From Doris montereyensis (taxonomy: Eukaryota; Mollusca; Gastropoda; Nudibranchia; Dorididae): a DNA stretch of 64,000 bases. Where the stretch lies: contig JAXRKP010000395.1 in assembly GCA_037039925.1 (NCBI GenBank), forward strand, positions 206,001-270,000, in the 5' to 3' direction. A program made the translations under genes and the position numbers. The notes beneath the pieces were generated by a model. It ran no database searches, was not told the origin of the DNA, and worked only from the letters and a program-made list of their open reading frames with translations. Positions 1 through 48,843 of this stretch are shown piece by piece; the first letter of the stretch is position 1, and every line of letters begins with the position of its first letter.

Positions 1-185
1 TGGGCACTTTGTAAGCAGTCAGTTGGCACTTCTGCTCATCTGTGAGTATTCAAGGGGCATTCTTTGTGAGCAGTTATTAAGAGAATTATTTCAATCACCA
101 AGAATTTACCAACAAAATCCGGCCTTTTTTGCCCTTTCAAACAATCACATCAAGTTTTTTTCTCTTTTTTAAAAATTTTCTCCAG

Positions 186-21051
<20,866 letters not shown>

Positions 21052-22129
21052 AGCCTCTGGAATAGAAAATTTAGGATGAAGTATTGTTTAAACTGACGAT
21101 TTATTTAGGTCAATGAATTGCATTCCGTTGTAGCATATTATTTTTAAATCTCTGAGTGCTGGCCCTTTTGAAAAAAACAAAACCCCCAGTGGTACAAAAA
21201 CATAAAATATTGATCAAAACAGATATAGAAAGATTGAATATCTATTGTATTCATGAGAACAACAGTTAGTGTTTCATTTTCCTTTATCTTCAAGACGTTT
21301 GTATTATCCAAAAGCGAACAAAAATGGTAAGGAAATTGTAAAGAATAAGATTACAGTCACGGCATGACTCAAATCTCAATTTGGACTGCCTTTGTACGGT
21401 TGTAAAGAGAAAGTCTGTTGAAAAATCTCAAACTATCACTGTCAGTCAGTACATTCTACTTTATCTCCCTCATCATCCTTCCCATGCAAGTAACAGTTTG
21501 AGTTCCATTAGGTGTAAATGTAGTTGTTTCACTACATTTTCCTCTGTCATACCTCCTTACTAGGGTTGGGGGTAGGGTTTTGTCCTGCAACATCTAGACC
21601 TATGTAAATGTAAGTGTAAGCCTTCGTCTATTGTCTTATCAAGGTTCTCCTCATTTAGATCTAGCTTAAACTCAGCATACTCATCACTTTCTGACTCAAT
21701 ATCAGAGCCCTCAGTTGTTAAATTTATCATCACATTTTATTTACTGGACGCCAATATGAGCTTTCTTGGCTCAGCTCACAGAATAAATTAATTAGAAATA
21801 CTTCAGATGGTCAAAATCAATCAATTTGTAATGACGGATGCGAAAGAGCTGACAGATCACAGCAGTTTGATTGCTGTCGTAACTGGTGCGCAAAAGATTC
21901 ACTCTTTTGTTCCACAAAGGGTGCTGGAGTAGCACTGATCAGGCTTCTGTCTCGCAACTGTTGCGGGAATAGCACTCAGAGAGTTGAAGTTCATTTTCCT
22001 TCCCCAAAATTATTGTATGTTATGTACATATTACATCCAAAATGGATACACAGTGTTACAATATATTATGAATATTTCATAGATGCATCTTGAAGGATAA
22101 CAAAGTGAAAATATGATGTGTGCATTGAA

Positions 22130-22135
22130 AATAAA
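22130..22135 (+). terminator. candidate VIRMA poly(A) signal
   Basis: AATAAA about 1.1 kb after the stop. Another AATAAA is at 21782-21787. Which one is used cannot be seen. Confidence 0.3.
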
Positions 22136-22186
22136 GTGAATTTAATTCTAAATAACCTCAGTGCAAATTGTTTTTCTTGTTTCATG

Positions 22187-22197
22187 CATTATTATTA

Positions 22198-22260
<63 letters not shown>

Positions 22261-22261
22261 T
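22187..22261. repeat. TTA microsatellite
   Basis: Nearly perfect (TTA)n run just downstream of the candidate VIRMA 3' end. Confidence 0.95.
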
Positions 22262-22527
22262 ATATGCACAGAGACGACCAATTTTTTTTTATGTCTGAGA
22301 ATGTGATTTTATTATGAAAGCTTACTCAAGTGAATCGATTCTACCATTCACTTCTAAAACCCCTGATCCGCGGACCATCTTGCTTCAAGCTTTGTCCCCT
22401 TCCCTTCATCCGTCTTCATGATAAAGATAAAAAATAGATTTATAGTTTGTATCCTCACACAAGTGCAGACTCGCCAACCGTACATCCTTTATCCCCCAGC
22501 AGGCCATTTCATTTAAAGTCCTCAACT

Positions 22528-22820
22528 CCCTGGGGAGCGGGGACTTGATAGTCACGAGGCAAGGTGTTGCCTTCTCAACCAAAAGGTGATGAGTTCGAGC
22601 CCCGCGAACAGTCGAAAAAAATTCTCAAGTTTTTCCAGCAAAATCTATCCCCCTGGTCCATTTAGATCGACAGATACCTAGTCCCATCGGAGACGGATGA
22701 TACAAAGAAGGTCCCATGTGCTGATCACAACACTCCCTTGGATGTTTTACAGGGTAGTCAGGGAAAATGAAAAATCCTACCAGAAACCCTGAGATCATCT
22801 TAGTTGTGAATTTTTTTCAA
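22528..22820 (+). mobile_element. tRNA-derived SINE (family C)
   Basis: The tRNA-like head has box A-like AGGCAAGGTGTTGCC and box B GAGTTCGAGCCCC. The body shares CCCATCGGAGACGGATGA and GATCACAACACTCCCT with the copy at 58871 and ends near AATCAAATAAA. Partial relatives are at 30222 (minus) and 53825. Confidence 0.8.
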
Positions 22821-23071
22821 ATCAAATAAAAAAAGCCTGGAGAGCATATAATAAATAATACACCAACCTGTTAGGCGGTTTGTACTAACACTCTGATAAG
22901 ATCTTTCTTCTACCTATTGCTATGTACTCCTTCACACCTGAGCCAAGTGAGGAAAGAAGAGGGAAGTACCTTTCCTAAATGTACAACGTTGTGAAAAAGA
23001 GTCAACTCATATTAACAAGATGCCAATATTGAGTATATTTGAACCTATCCTAATGAAAGGCTTATAAGTTA

Positions 23072-23345
23072 TACAGTAGTCGCTGGATAAAAGCACACTT
23101 CATAAAAGCACACTCTGCATAAACACACGCCTACATCTGTTGACCGAATTTTTACTACATAATAAAAGTGTTCTAATAAACACACGGTATGCATAAAAGC
23201 ATGTCTTTTCTTGTGCCCAAAGGGAATGTGTTTATCCAGCGACTACATTGGCATTTATTTAGTGTTCCTTATCCAGCGACTACATTGGCATTTATTTAGT
23301 GTTCCTTATCCAGAGACTACATTGGCATTTATTTCGTGTTCCATT
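23072..23345. mobile_element. CAGTAGTCGCTGG MITE copy with amplified right end
   Basis: TA-CAGTAGTCGCTGGATAAAAG at 23074 pairs with TTTATCCAGCGACTAC ending near 23246. The right end plus flank (CAGCGACTACATTGGCATTT) is repeated about three times to 23345. Confidence 0.8.
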
Positions 23346-23884
23346 GGAATCATGCACGTTTTTTCATATTACTAACATTTGGTAATGTGCTGTAGGTTCC
23401 TATCAAATAAAACAATAAAACAATTCTTTATTCATTAAAAGGGGTCTCAGTTAACCAGAGGCAAGCTGTGTCATTTCAGCCTCTCAATAAGAAGCGACCT
23501 ATCAACTGAGCAAACTGCGCTCCTATATAATATAAGGTGGCTAAGATTGTTTCTGTCTTGTCCTTGTGCTTGTTCTAGTGGGCGCTAACGTTATTTACTG
23601 TCATTTCCTCGACATGATAAAAGTAAGTAACATCCAGTTCTGTAATCAATCGAACAGTGGGCCAATACATATTGCCATATGTAATTCGTATTGCGGGTTC
23701 TATGGCCCCTTAAGAACAAAGACGATACAAAGACAATAAGAGATAAGAGCATAAACAGTGACAATTATGAGTAGTAAACAGATTCGAAGTCGAACTAGTA
23801 ATCTCTGCCTGGACGAGACAGGTTTAAATCAGTTGGAACCAGTTGCCTCTACAAAGCCAACTTGCAGGCAAGCCAAACGAGTTG

Positions 23885-24316
23885 TCTTCACATGGGTATC
23901 ACTATCAGACAGGATTGAACCAGTAGCATTCACATGGATATCAGACAGGATTGAACCAGTAGCATTCACACGGGTATCGGACAGGATTGAACCAGTAGCA
24001 TTCACATGGGTATCAGACAGGATTGAACCAATAGCATTCACATGGGTATCAGACAGGATTGAATCACTAGCATTCACATGGGTATCAGACAGGATTGAAT
24101 CCTAGCATTCACGTGGGTATCAGACAGGATTGAATCACTAGCATTCACATGGATATCAGACAGGATTGAATCACTAGTATTCACGTGGGTATCAGACAAT
24201 ATTGAATCACTAGCATTCACATGGATATCAGACAGGATGAATCACTAGCATTCACGTGGGTATCAGACAGGATGAATCACTAGCGTTCACGTGGGTATCA
24301 GACAGGATTGAATCTT
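23885..24316. repeat. 36-bp minisatellite, about 12 units
   Basis: The unit includes ATTCACATGGGTATCAGACA then GGATTGAATCACTAGC. A few single-base length changes break the frame toward the 3' end. The array abuts the LINE fragment that follows. Confidence 0.95.
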
Positions 24317-24319
24317 GAT

Positions 24320-25178
24320 AGAACGCATTAAAAGTTTTTACAATAGTGAAAGCTCAAATCAGTAAATGTATCAATGCTTTCATTTGCCGATGATTTAGCT
24401 ATGTGTGGAAAATCAGAAAGTGACCTTCAGTCGAATATCAACATTATGAACAGTGAACTAAATAAAAGAGGAATGAGAGTAAATGCAAAGAAAACCAAAA
24501 CAATGCTAGTAACTAGGGAAGCTAAAACACAAAATCTTAAATTGGGCAGAGAATTTAGAACAAGTTCAAAGCTACAATTATCTAGGAGTAATGATTAACT
24601 CAGAGGGAAAACTAAGAGAAGAAATCAGGCAAGTGCAATATATAACCATCGAGGAAAGGCATTTGTGGGTAAACAAGAATTCTCAACAAAAACCAAAATG
24701 GCAGTATACAACACAGTTTATTATCCTAATTTCCTCTATGGCAGTGAAACCTAGACCTTAGACAGTAGAGAATACAGTAGAGTACAGGCAGCTGAAATGA
24801 AATATCTAAGAAGAGTGGTAGGGAAAACTAAAACAGACAAAATCAGAAACACAACAATAAGAGATCGAACCAAAGCAGATGGCATAACAACTAAGATAGA
24901 AATAAATCAATTGAAATGGTTTGAGCATGTAAACAGAATGAATGACAAAATAATAGCTAAATCAGTATACATTGCTAAAGCCCAAGGTAAAAGACCAAAA
25001 AGACAGACCTCGGAGAAAGTGGGAAGAAGATATAAAAGAGGCATTGAAGAATAGAAATTTAACTTTTTTTTTAAAGGAAACAGACAATTCCAGGACAGGG
25101 CTTCCTGGAGAAAGATCATCTCGGGCGTCTCGTCTGAACCCATACACCAAAAGGTATAATGGGAGCTGATAAAGAAAG
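24320..25178 (+). mobile_element. RTE-like LINE 3' fragment
   Basis: Contains the reverse-transcriptase motif FADDLAMC (about 24380), the thumb region and C-terminal HVNRMNDKI, with frameshifts and a stop (ETxTLDS at 24750). It ends in TGATAAAGAAAGAAAG like the copies at 690 and 57.5 kb. It is decayed and intergenic. Confidence 0.88.
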
Positions 25179-25689
25179 AAAGACCCCACCTCCCCGCTTA
25201 AACAAGCCTGGTCAGCATTCGAAAAAATGAGAAGTACCATGACAACCAAAAAGTTTATTCCGTCGGAAACAAGAGGAGAGAAATTACATTATGAATTTCT
25301 AAAATGTCATACATGTATGTGTATATCTATTGCACAAGCACTGCATTTGATAGCATTCACGGTAAATTTGATGCTGGGCACGAATTTGATACCGATAGGC
25401 CTATATCTATTTAAAAAGCAAAGATATGCACTGTTTTATATTAACTGTAACTAGAGTGTAACGTTTTCCCGTCCTTGTCCCATCCACTTGCAGGATTGGG
25501 TCAAAATATTTGCCAGGTTAAAATATATAGGCCGAGGCCGCGCCCTCTAAGTGGTCTTACAAAATTCACATCCACATGTTCATTTCTTTTGTCAGTTTTG
25601 CAGATTAGGCTAAGATTGACATAAGAACTACTGCCATAACTGCACAAAATAATTCACGAGAAAGTTGCCGTCCCAGTCTTAAACCGACC

Positions 25690-25890
25690 TTTTCACCTGC
25701 AACAAACGACCAAAGAGACACCAAAAACCAGATGGCTATAATTTAATGCAACACACAACCTTAGCATTTCTAAAACTCATTCATACCACGAGCTGTCATC
25801 AACTGGAATCATTTGCCAAACTGGGTCGTTATGTCGTCGACAAATGAACAGTTCAAGACCACTTTGGCAATATATAGACATGAAAACGCC
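25690..25890 (+). pseudogene. fossil C-terminus of a second non-LTR reverse transcriptase
   Basis: PRAVINWNHLPNWVVMSS then an FKTTLAIY end (about 25787-25875) follows the usual FPRTI..WN.LP......FK..L pattern of CR1/Jockey-like ORF2 C-termini. An upstream RHQ/Y stretch is frame-shifted. It sits about 200 bp upstream of the NDUFV2 start. Confidence 0.7.
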
Positions 25891-26055
25891 ACAAATCAAG
25901 AGCCTCAACACCTCCATAATTTGCTCAAGTTTAACACACTTTGGAGCACTCGATACAGATACAGAGCTACAGATACGTCTGTAGGGGGATATAATATTAT
26001 TTTCGATTCCACCCGTGCGGCACCGGTTTCAAGGGGGACAACAAAGTAACATTAA

Positions 26056-26070
26056 TCAACTTCCGGTGTG
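26056..26070. promoter_or_regulatory. ETS/NRF-2 (GABP)-like site upstream of NDUFV2
   Basis: ACTTCCGGTG is the reverse of a CACCGGAAGT-type ETS core, 35-45 bp upstream of the NDUFV2 ATG. Promoters of nuclear mitochondrial genes commonly carry such sites. Function here is inferred from position and sequence only. Confidence 0.4.
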
Positions 26071-26100
26071 TTACCGAAGGTCGTCGAGAGAATAACAACA

Positions 26101-40969
<14,869 letters not shown>

Positions 40970-41053
40970 TTTAATTAGCATTTTAATATGTATTTCATCC
41001 AGTGTGTTCTTTAGATGTTGTGACAAAAAAGCATGAACAAAACAAAACTGGAA

Positions 41054-41059
41054 AATAAA
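41054..41059 (+). terminator. candidate NDUFV2 poly(A) signal
   Basis: AATAAA 85 bp after the stop. A distal AATAAA at 41984-41989 lies beyond a 38-bp minisatellite; use of the distal site would put the array into the 3' UTR. Confidence 0.35.
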
Positions 41060-41439
41060 AAAACCCAGGGCCCCAACATAACAGCCTTACCAAAAAAATA
41101 ACAACACCCCAATACACACGACTTAGAGAAAGTGGGCAATAAGGAGGAAAAGGGAAATGGAGGTTTTGTGTTATTGTTATGTTTAGTTGAGAAAGAGTTG
41201 CCACGAATCTGATGTATAGATTATAATATAAACTGTACAAAGTAATTCACAGTAGCGTGGTGGGAAGCTGAACCTGTGACACTGTGAGAAGTTTACGACC
41301 TAAAGGGCAATGTATTTTGATGCTAACTGTGTGAAGATTGTAGTGATTGTAATCTGTTGTTATCATTTACTTATTGTCACAAAACATTTTTCAAATTGCT
41401 AACTCATCACAGTTGTAGTGATGAGACAATTATTTATTA

Positions 41440-41930
41440 CATCTGAGTCTTTGATGTTTCTTTAAACATTTTCATTGCCAATTCATCAAAGTCTTTGATG
41501 TTTCTTTACTTATTGCCAATTCATCAAAGTCTTTGATGTTTCTTTACTTATTGCCAATTCATCAAAGTCTTTGATGTTTCTTTACTTATTTCCAATTCAT
41601 CAAAGCCTTTGATGTTTCTTTACTTATTGCCAATTCATCAAAGTCTTTGATGTTTCTTTACTTATTGCCAATACATCAAAGTCTTTGATGTTTCTTTACT
41701 TATTGCCAATACATCAAAGTCTTTGATGTTTCTTTACTTATTTCCAATTCATCAAAGTCTTTGATGTGTCTTTACTTATTGCCAATACATCAAAGTCTTT
41801 GATGTTTCTTTATTTATTTCCAATTCATCAAAGTCTTTGATGTTTCTTTACTTATTTCCAATTCATCAAAGTCTTTGATGTTTCTTTACTTATTTCCAAT
41901 ACATCAAAGTCTTTGATGTTTCTTTAACTT
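41440..41930. repeat. 38-bp minisatellite with a palindrome in each unit
   Basis: About 13 units of ATCAAAGTCTTTGATGTTTC plus TTTACTTATTGCCAATTC. Each unit contains the palindrome ATCAAAG-T-CTTTGAT. Confidence 0.95.
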
Positions 41931-42404
41931 ATTTATTTGAATTACATACACTCGGATATTGTATTGTATGTTTACTGATTTTAAATAAAAAAAGAGAGGT
42001 GATTTTAATATCATATCATTAGGTATTAAAGAAAATTGTGCTGATGACTTTGTAGAGTTGTTCTGAGAAGACTTATGTCTGTATGAAACAAGCCTCTAAC
42101 TCTAAATGTGAAAAGCAAAGGATGCAAAAGATATGATGATCTGACTCTGAGCAAAGCTGAAACAGCTAGAAAAAGGAGATGTTAAAGTAAAAGAAAGAAA
42201 ACACAAGACAAATTCTTCAGAGAGCTTTTCATATTTTCAAGTTTTCCTGGTAATTATTTGAGCAGCCCATGTTAGGAACCCTACAACTAACTGTATGAGT
42301 ACTTAGAGCACTCAAACAGCTGGCAGAAAAAGCAAAAAAGCTTCTCAGGAAGAAATGAGAATTTTGCTTCATTATACACTTGTACATGTATTCAAATGGG
42401 TGTG

Positions 42405-42680
42405 TTTCATTGAAATTTACCCCGTCCACCATTTCGATGATCTCAGGGGTGAATTAAGAGTAAGAGGAAACAACAACATGAAAGATGAGTGAAAGAAGGA
42501 AAGGAAAGTAATGGGACCTACCACTACAGCACAGAAATGCCCACAGATGGGTGTAAAATGGGAACTTGACAACAAGTCAAGAAGCAGCGACCAAGTAGAA
42601 AAGTCAGACAGTGACGAGCATGGTTAGCAGTTGGAGGGGTGAACTCATTGGTCTGCAAAGCGTTGGCGCGAAAAACAAAG
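42405..42680 (-). mobile_element. SINE family B copy, minus strand
   Basis: Begins on the + strand with GTTTCATTGAAATTTACCCC then GATGATCTCAGGGGTGAATT (the inverted family tail) and continues into AAAGGAAAGTAATGGGACCT. Boundaries are approximate. Confidence 0.65.
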
Positions 42681-42947
42681 ACAAAGAGGCACCAAGGTGT
42701 GACCAGACTTGTGTAAGAATAAGAGTGTAAGTACTGTAAGTGTAAGGAAATTAAAATTAATGGCCGAATCACTTGATGGCAGGGGGTTTCTTTCTTTTGA
42801 ATTTGAAGACTCCTTTTCGGAGTAAAGGAAGTTGATGGTTAAAACACTTGATCCATGGCAGTTCTCTTCTTCTGTAGACTCTGTCTCTAGCTCCCATTGA
42901 GTTCCTTTTTACTTGCTCTTAATCTAATTCAATATCTTTGTCTTATT

Positions 42948-43495
42948 CATCTACATCATCTTTTGCATGGTTATCAACTCTACCAACATCTGCATCATCT
43001 TTTGCAAGGTTATCAACTCTACCAACATCTGCATCATCTTTTGTATGGTTATCAACTCTACCAACATCTGCATCATCTTTTGCATGGTTATCAACTCTAC
43101 CAACATCTGCATCATCTTTTGCAAGGTTATCAACTCTACCAACATCTGCATTATCTTTTGCAAGGTTATCAACTCTACCAACATCTGCATCATCTACAGC
43201 ATGGTTATCAACTCTACCAACATCTGCATCATCTTTTGTATGGTTATCAACTCTATCAACATCTGCATCATCTTTCACATGGTTATCAACTATACCAACA
43301 TCTGCATCATCATCTACAGCATGGTTATCAACTCTCAACATCTGCATCATCTTTCACATGGTTATCAACTCTACCAACATCTGCATCATCTTTTGCATGG
43401 TTATCAACTCTACCCTACCAACATCTTCATTATCTTTCACATGGTTATCAACTCTATCAACATTTGCATTATCTTTTGCGTGGTTATCAATCCTA
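42948..43495. repeat. 39-bp minisatellite, about 14 units
   Basis: The unit is CATCATCTTTTGCATGGTTA plus TCAACTCTACCAACATCTG. Open in several frames because the period is 39; no gene is inferred. Confidence 0.95.
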
Positions 43496-44114
43496 CAGAA
43501 ATAGTTTGTAATTATGAAATCCACACAGAAACAAAGTAAAATACACTGCATTTTCACGATGAAAAAAAAAGAAAAAAAGAGCAAGCATTCGTAAGCAATG
43601 TAAACATGAAGTAATATAAAACAAAGCCTGCTTTTGTAATTTTATTATTTTCCTCTCAACAGCAATTTGTATTTGGTATAATAATAATTAAATTTGCCAT
43701 CCACTGACTACTGATAAGTTATTCAATGTAAATCCATATTGCATAAAAATTCTGTAACTAAATAAAATAACAAAACAATTGCACTCAGACAGACAAAAAC
43801 TTGTGAATCAGAGAATCCCATGCAGCACCATTTACTGAGTATCGTTTTAGATGGGTCAATTTTACATGCTCCATTTTGATTGGGCGGCAGTCTTCAATTA
43901 CAAAAAAGAAAACCGTTTAATTGAATGGTGAAAATCAATCTATTGATACAGCAAATTATTATGTTTACATTATCTGGAATGAAAGTGAAAGAACTTAAAG
44001 ACCTGATAAATTTCCAATTGACACACAAGAGTCAATTGCTACGTCTACCTGAGACTCATAATACTTAAATCTATTATATAATTAATCAATACACAGATTG
44101 TACATTGTATTTGG

Positions 44115-44245
44115 TTGTTTCATTGGAATTTAGTCCATTCGCCATCTGCGGTGATCTCAGGAAAAAAAACCCCAGCAAGCCGAAAGACATGCAGCAAAGA
44201 GAGAGAGAGAAAGTGAACAGAAAGAAGTAGGACCTACCAGAAACA
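44115..44245 (-). mobile_element. SINE family B copy, minus strand
   Basis: GTTTCATTGGAATTTAGTCC then GCGGTGATCTCAGG, a GA-rich part and AAGTAGGACCTACCAG. The next satellite begins directly at its head end. Confidence 0.65.
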
Positions 44246-44938
44246 CTCGCCAACCGTCCACATGGATAAAGCTACATGGACAAAAGTTGACAAATAACTC
44301 CCCAAAACAAAGAAACAGCCACCAACCGTCCACATGGATAAAGCTACATGGACAAAAGTTGACAAATAACTCCCCAAAACAAAGAAACAGCCACCAACCG
44401 TCCACATGGATAAAGCTACACGGACAAAAGTTGACAAATAACTCCCCAAAACAAAGAAACAGCCACCAACCGTCCACATGGATAAAGCTACATGGACAAA
44501 AGTTGACAAATAACTCCCCAAAACAAAGAAACAGCCACCAACCGTCCACATGGATAAAGCTACATGGACAAAGTTGACAAATAACTCCCCAAAACAAAGA
44601 AACAGCCACCAACCGTCCACATGGATAAAGCTACACAGACAAAAGTTGACAAATAACTCCCCAAAACAAAGAAACAGCCACCAACCGTCCACATGGATAA
44701 AGCTACATGGACAAAAGTTGACAAATAACTCCCCAAAACAAAGAAACAGCCACCAACCGTCCACATGGATAAAGCTACACGGACAAAAGTTGACAAATAA
44801 CTCCCCAAAACAAAGAAACAGCCACCAACCGTCCACATGGATAAAGCTACACGGACAAAAGTTGACAAATAACTCCCCAAAACAAAGAAACAGCCACCAA
44901 CCGTCCACATGGATAAAGCTACATGGACAAAAGTTGAC
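44240..44938. repeat. 72-bp minisatellite, about 10 units
   Basis: The unit includes CAACCGTCCACATGGATAAA, GCTACATGGACAAAAGTTGA and CAAATAACTCCCCAAAACAA. Copies are almost identical, differing mainly at ACATGG/ACACGG. Open on both strands because 72 is a multiple of three. Confidence 0.97.
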
Positions 44939-46118
44939 CCCCCCAACAAAACAAACAACAACTTAACATGCATACAACTTTATAGTTTATAAAATATCGA
45001 AGCTCAGTCTCTAACTTACTATAATTTAAGGACAAACTGTGCAAATGAACAAATCAATTGATATTTCAGGGATGTACAAAGTGGAGAGTACACTGTGCAT
45101 GTAAACGCCACAGTAGTAAGTTTGAACTGGAAAAAATCATGATTCATTGGAAAATACCAAAACGTAATTGTGGAGGGCAAAAAAACATAATAACATTTGT
45201 GAAACAAGGTCAAGATCATGTGAATTATCAATTAAAAAACACACACAAGGATTTCTGAGAATAACATAAAAGGTAAGATAGAAAAATTGTACATAACATT
45301 AACTGTGGGCTTTATGTGAATACTCCAACAGTTCATTAAAGCTAAAATTAAAAATATACATAGTCCAAAGAGACAGTGTAACCAACTGCAGGTGTAAACT
45401 TTCACACAATAAAATTTAATAATCACTATAACGTGAGACTAAAAATAAAAGGTTAAATCCAATTTAAAAAAAAATTAAATCTGTGATCTTCATATCAAAT
45501 TTTTTTTTTGGTTTGGCACCCAGATTGGCTTCAAGATGTTCAGTAGATGATAATTTTTCAAATGACGGATGTAGAACTTACTAGAACAAAAAGTCAAAAT
45601 TATGCGGGTATCATGAAAAGACCCAATAAGTTACAGGAAGACTGTCACTCGTCATCAACTCTTAATAGCAGAGATAAAAAAGTTGCAATAGTAAAAGATA
45701 TAATTCAGAAAACTTTGAAAAACCAAAAACATATCTAGAACTAGAACCCCAGCGATGGATTTGTGGGGCGGTCTTTCATGACAAAAACATTTGCATAGCA
45801 CATGAAAATTCCTTCACTTCCAAACCTACTCCTCATTTCTAACAAGTCAAAGTTTTAGGTGTTATCTCTCTCATTCTTGTAGTTGTAGTCAATGTATATA
45901 CATTTCTGCTATAGAATATCGTAATAGCCGACATATAAAAAAAAGAGAAACCATAATTAAGCAGCTATCATTTAAAAAGACCACTGAGTCACTGTATCCA
46001 CAATCTCTCAAGTTACACAATCCTTTCGAGTGGACTTTCGAATAACTGACAAAAATTAAAGTGTCAAAACAAATGGTCATGGCTAAGTGCTAGGTGGAAT
46101 ATCGAGAAACAAAGTCAA

Positions 46119-46921
46119 TACAGTAGTCGTTGGATAAACACGTGCGACATATAAGCACACTCTGCATAAACATACGCCTACATCTGCTGACTAAATTTGC
46201 ACGTATAAAGGCATGCTTCTACTCTGTAATGCAACTTCCTCTCTTTCCATTATTAGCCTCAAACAAGGTTTCTCTTGTATAGCTGATGGTATTAGAAATT
46301 TTTTTGTCAGATATGAGAACAGATAACACACTGTAGCAAACAACAGTGCTAGGACAAATGTGAAAGTCTTCTTCTGTCGTCATTGTTGTATCTACCACTA
46401 CCAGCTTCGTTAAATGGTTGTCGACCTGAGCACTTCCAAGATGAAGGTGTCAGAAAGTTTCATGTCATGTATATCCTATATTCTCTATCCCACTTGTTAC
46501 AAGTCTCTGTGATTTCTTGACTGGCTAAGTGGCTATCCCGACTTTATTCTGTGGATGGATGGCTAGTCTGAAACACATCTCAATGCATATGATTGAGACA
46601 ACAGACTGTGATATGATTGGCTGTGGCAGTGAAAGAAGAAAATACACGTTGTGGAGGACAGATAACACACATACACAGGGCTCAGAAAGAGTAGGGTGGG
46701 GCTAATGACCAAAGGCCTTCGGTGATCTCATCATAGGCACGTATGTGATTATATATATAGGGGGAATAATCAATAAAACTGCATGACACCTTTTAGTTTA
46801 CCTGTAGATGTTCTGCATAACATGAGTTAACTCAAATTGAATTCCCACAAACACAAAGTAATCATATTAAAAGAATTCTTTTCCAGCGCACACAGGGCGT
46901 GTATTTAGCCAGCGACTACTG
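46119..46921. mobile_element. CAGTAGTCGCTGG-family element, long copy
   Basis: TA-CAGTAGTCGTTGGATAAAC at 46121 pairs with ATTTAGCCAGCGACTACTG ending at 46921. The 801-bp span is four times the MITE at 17468. Either a longer parental element or one with an insertion between about 46220 and 46850. No transposase is readable. Confidence 0.65.
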
Positions 46922-47199
46922 AACATGTGGGTGCTAATCATTGTGAACTTTCAACTTAGAAATTAGACAACCCAGCATCTAACAGCAGTTTGCTTTCTCA
47001 TCATTAAGTTACCACATTTGACACAGTTGGAATTTAACGATAATCTATTAATATCGTCTCCAAAATGTTGACACATGTAATTCTATGCTCTTCCGTTACA
47101 ACATATTATGTGTATAATTAAATGCATTCCCTAACAAACTCACGCACAGAAGATTTGAAAGGGTAAAGTCATGAGGAGGTTATCTATGCATTCATTAAC

Positions 47200-47640
47200 C
47201 TGAAGACACCACATCATTATCTTATTTTGTAAGACTCCACATCATTATCTTATTTTGTAAGACTCCACATCATTATCTTATTTTGTAAGACTCCACATCA
47301 TTATCTTATTTTGTAAAACTCCACATCATTATCTTATTTTCAAGACACATCACTATCTTAATTCTAAGACACAGATCATTTAAATCATTATCTTACTTTT
47401 AAGACACCACATCATTACCTTATTTTTAAGACACATTATTATATTAATTTAAAGACACACATCTTTATCTTATATTTAAGACACATCATTATCTTATATT
47501 TAAGACGTACATTATTAATATTATCTTATATTTATTAAGACACACATCATTACCTTATTTTTAAGACATACATCATTATCTTAATTTTAAGACACCACAT
47601 CATTACCTTATTTTTAAGACACACATCATTATCTATTTTT
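47200..47640. repeat. about 29-bp degenerate tandem repeat
   Basis: The core CACATCATTATCTTATTTT plus GTAAGACTC recurs about 14 times; the first four are near identical and later ones drift in length. Confidence 0.9.
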
Positions 47641-48067
47641 AAAGTAATTAAAGCTACACTTAACCAAACAAACAAAACAAGGGTGTATTGCCCAGAGACC
47701 CATAATAATTTATGATATGTCTGACACTCACACAGGAAAAGTATGGCACAAATAGCATAAAACAACGCAGAATCACATTTGTTTTTAACAAAACATAACA
47801 AAAAATAAATTCTTGACATGATTCAAATAAAGATAGCATATCATTCAGGCAAGTCACAATTAGATTTCTAAAAAATATAAAACGAAAACATGGCAGATTG
47901 TCCTTTTAACATGCTTAATATTACCAATAATGCTTGGCATCCTATTAATACCATTGTGAAACGTATACCTTCCTTGGGGTAAGGTACTTTTATCCTCTAT
48001 TCTTTTACTCTCTTTCTATTCTTAAATAACAGGGCATTGGATTGATACTAGGAAACAACAAACTTAA

Positions 48068-48843
48068 TACAGTCGAAGCTGTTTAATCGAACAACAACGT
48101 TCCACGGAAATCGTTCCAATTAATCGACATTCCCATTAAGTGACATTCATTTATGGAACAACCCTACAGTGTATTTATTATACATGTGCAGAATAACGAT
48201 AAAGGGTGCAGGGATGGTCATTTCTTCTCTATACAGCGTTTTACATTATTGCGACCATATATATATATATATATATACATTTTACCCGGGTGTGTTTTAA
48301 ACCTCACAATTGATACATTAAACACACACAGTACATGTACAATATATTTGTAAAACATGCACATACATGTTCAATGAATATACACGTATAAATTTAAGAA
48401 GATTCTTCGAAAGTTTATTTAGTGCGGTACAAAAAGCCTGCTCAGGTGATCACGCTGAAGGTGTGGCCGTAACCTTGTATCTAAATCTAAATATAGCATC
48501 TAGCCAGCAATTCGTTGTTGTCGATCCTCTCATGTGATAAACTTACCAACATTGTCTTATTCACATGCCTATGCGATACATATACAGCTACAAGTGCCAT
48601 CCAAAATATCAATTTTGAGCATAGTGTACTGTAGTATAATGATTGCACACTCCATCTGGATTCAACAAATGATAAGTGTTAGGATTTTACAATACAATAC
48701 AGTGACCTTCACATTAGAATATTTGACTCGAATTGAGACAATATCAGTATTATTTTCACAGAAAGAATTTTGTCCCAGATGAATCGATCCAATTAAGCGG
48801 CTCTTCCACGTCAGTGGTGTTCTAAAATATGGCTTTGACTGTA
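48068..48843. mobile_element. pogo/Tigger-like MITE with TA target site
   Basis: The left end TA-CAGTCGAAGCTGTTTAATCG (48070) and the right end ATATGGCTTTGACTG-TA (to 48841) are inverse; inner ATTAATCGAC and CGATCCAATTAAGCG are also inverse. It encodes no transposase. Contains a TA microsatellite near 48260. Confidence 0.75.

Noticed and set aside
22300..22460. Possible start of another gene after VIRMA
   Set aside because: Only short frames without donor sites or recognisable protein; the region leads into a SINE.
42897..43539. Open frames of about 190-204 codons in three + frames and on the - strand
   Set aside because: Product of a 39-bp repeat whose period is divisible by three.
44157..44973. 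Open frames of 137-224 codons on both strands, with Cys/Trp-rich and Asn/Lys-rich 24-residue repeats
   Set aside because: A 72-bp unit without stops in several frames on both strands explains them; no non-repetitive flank, signal of splicing or homology is visible.
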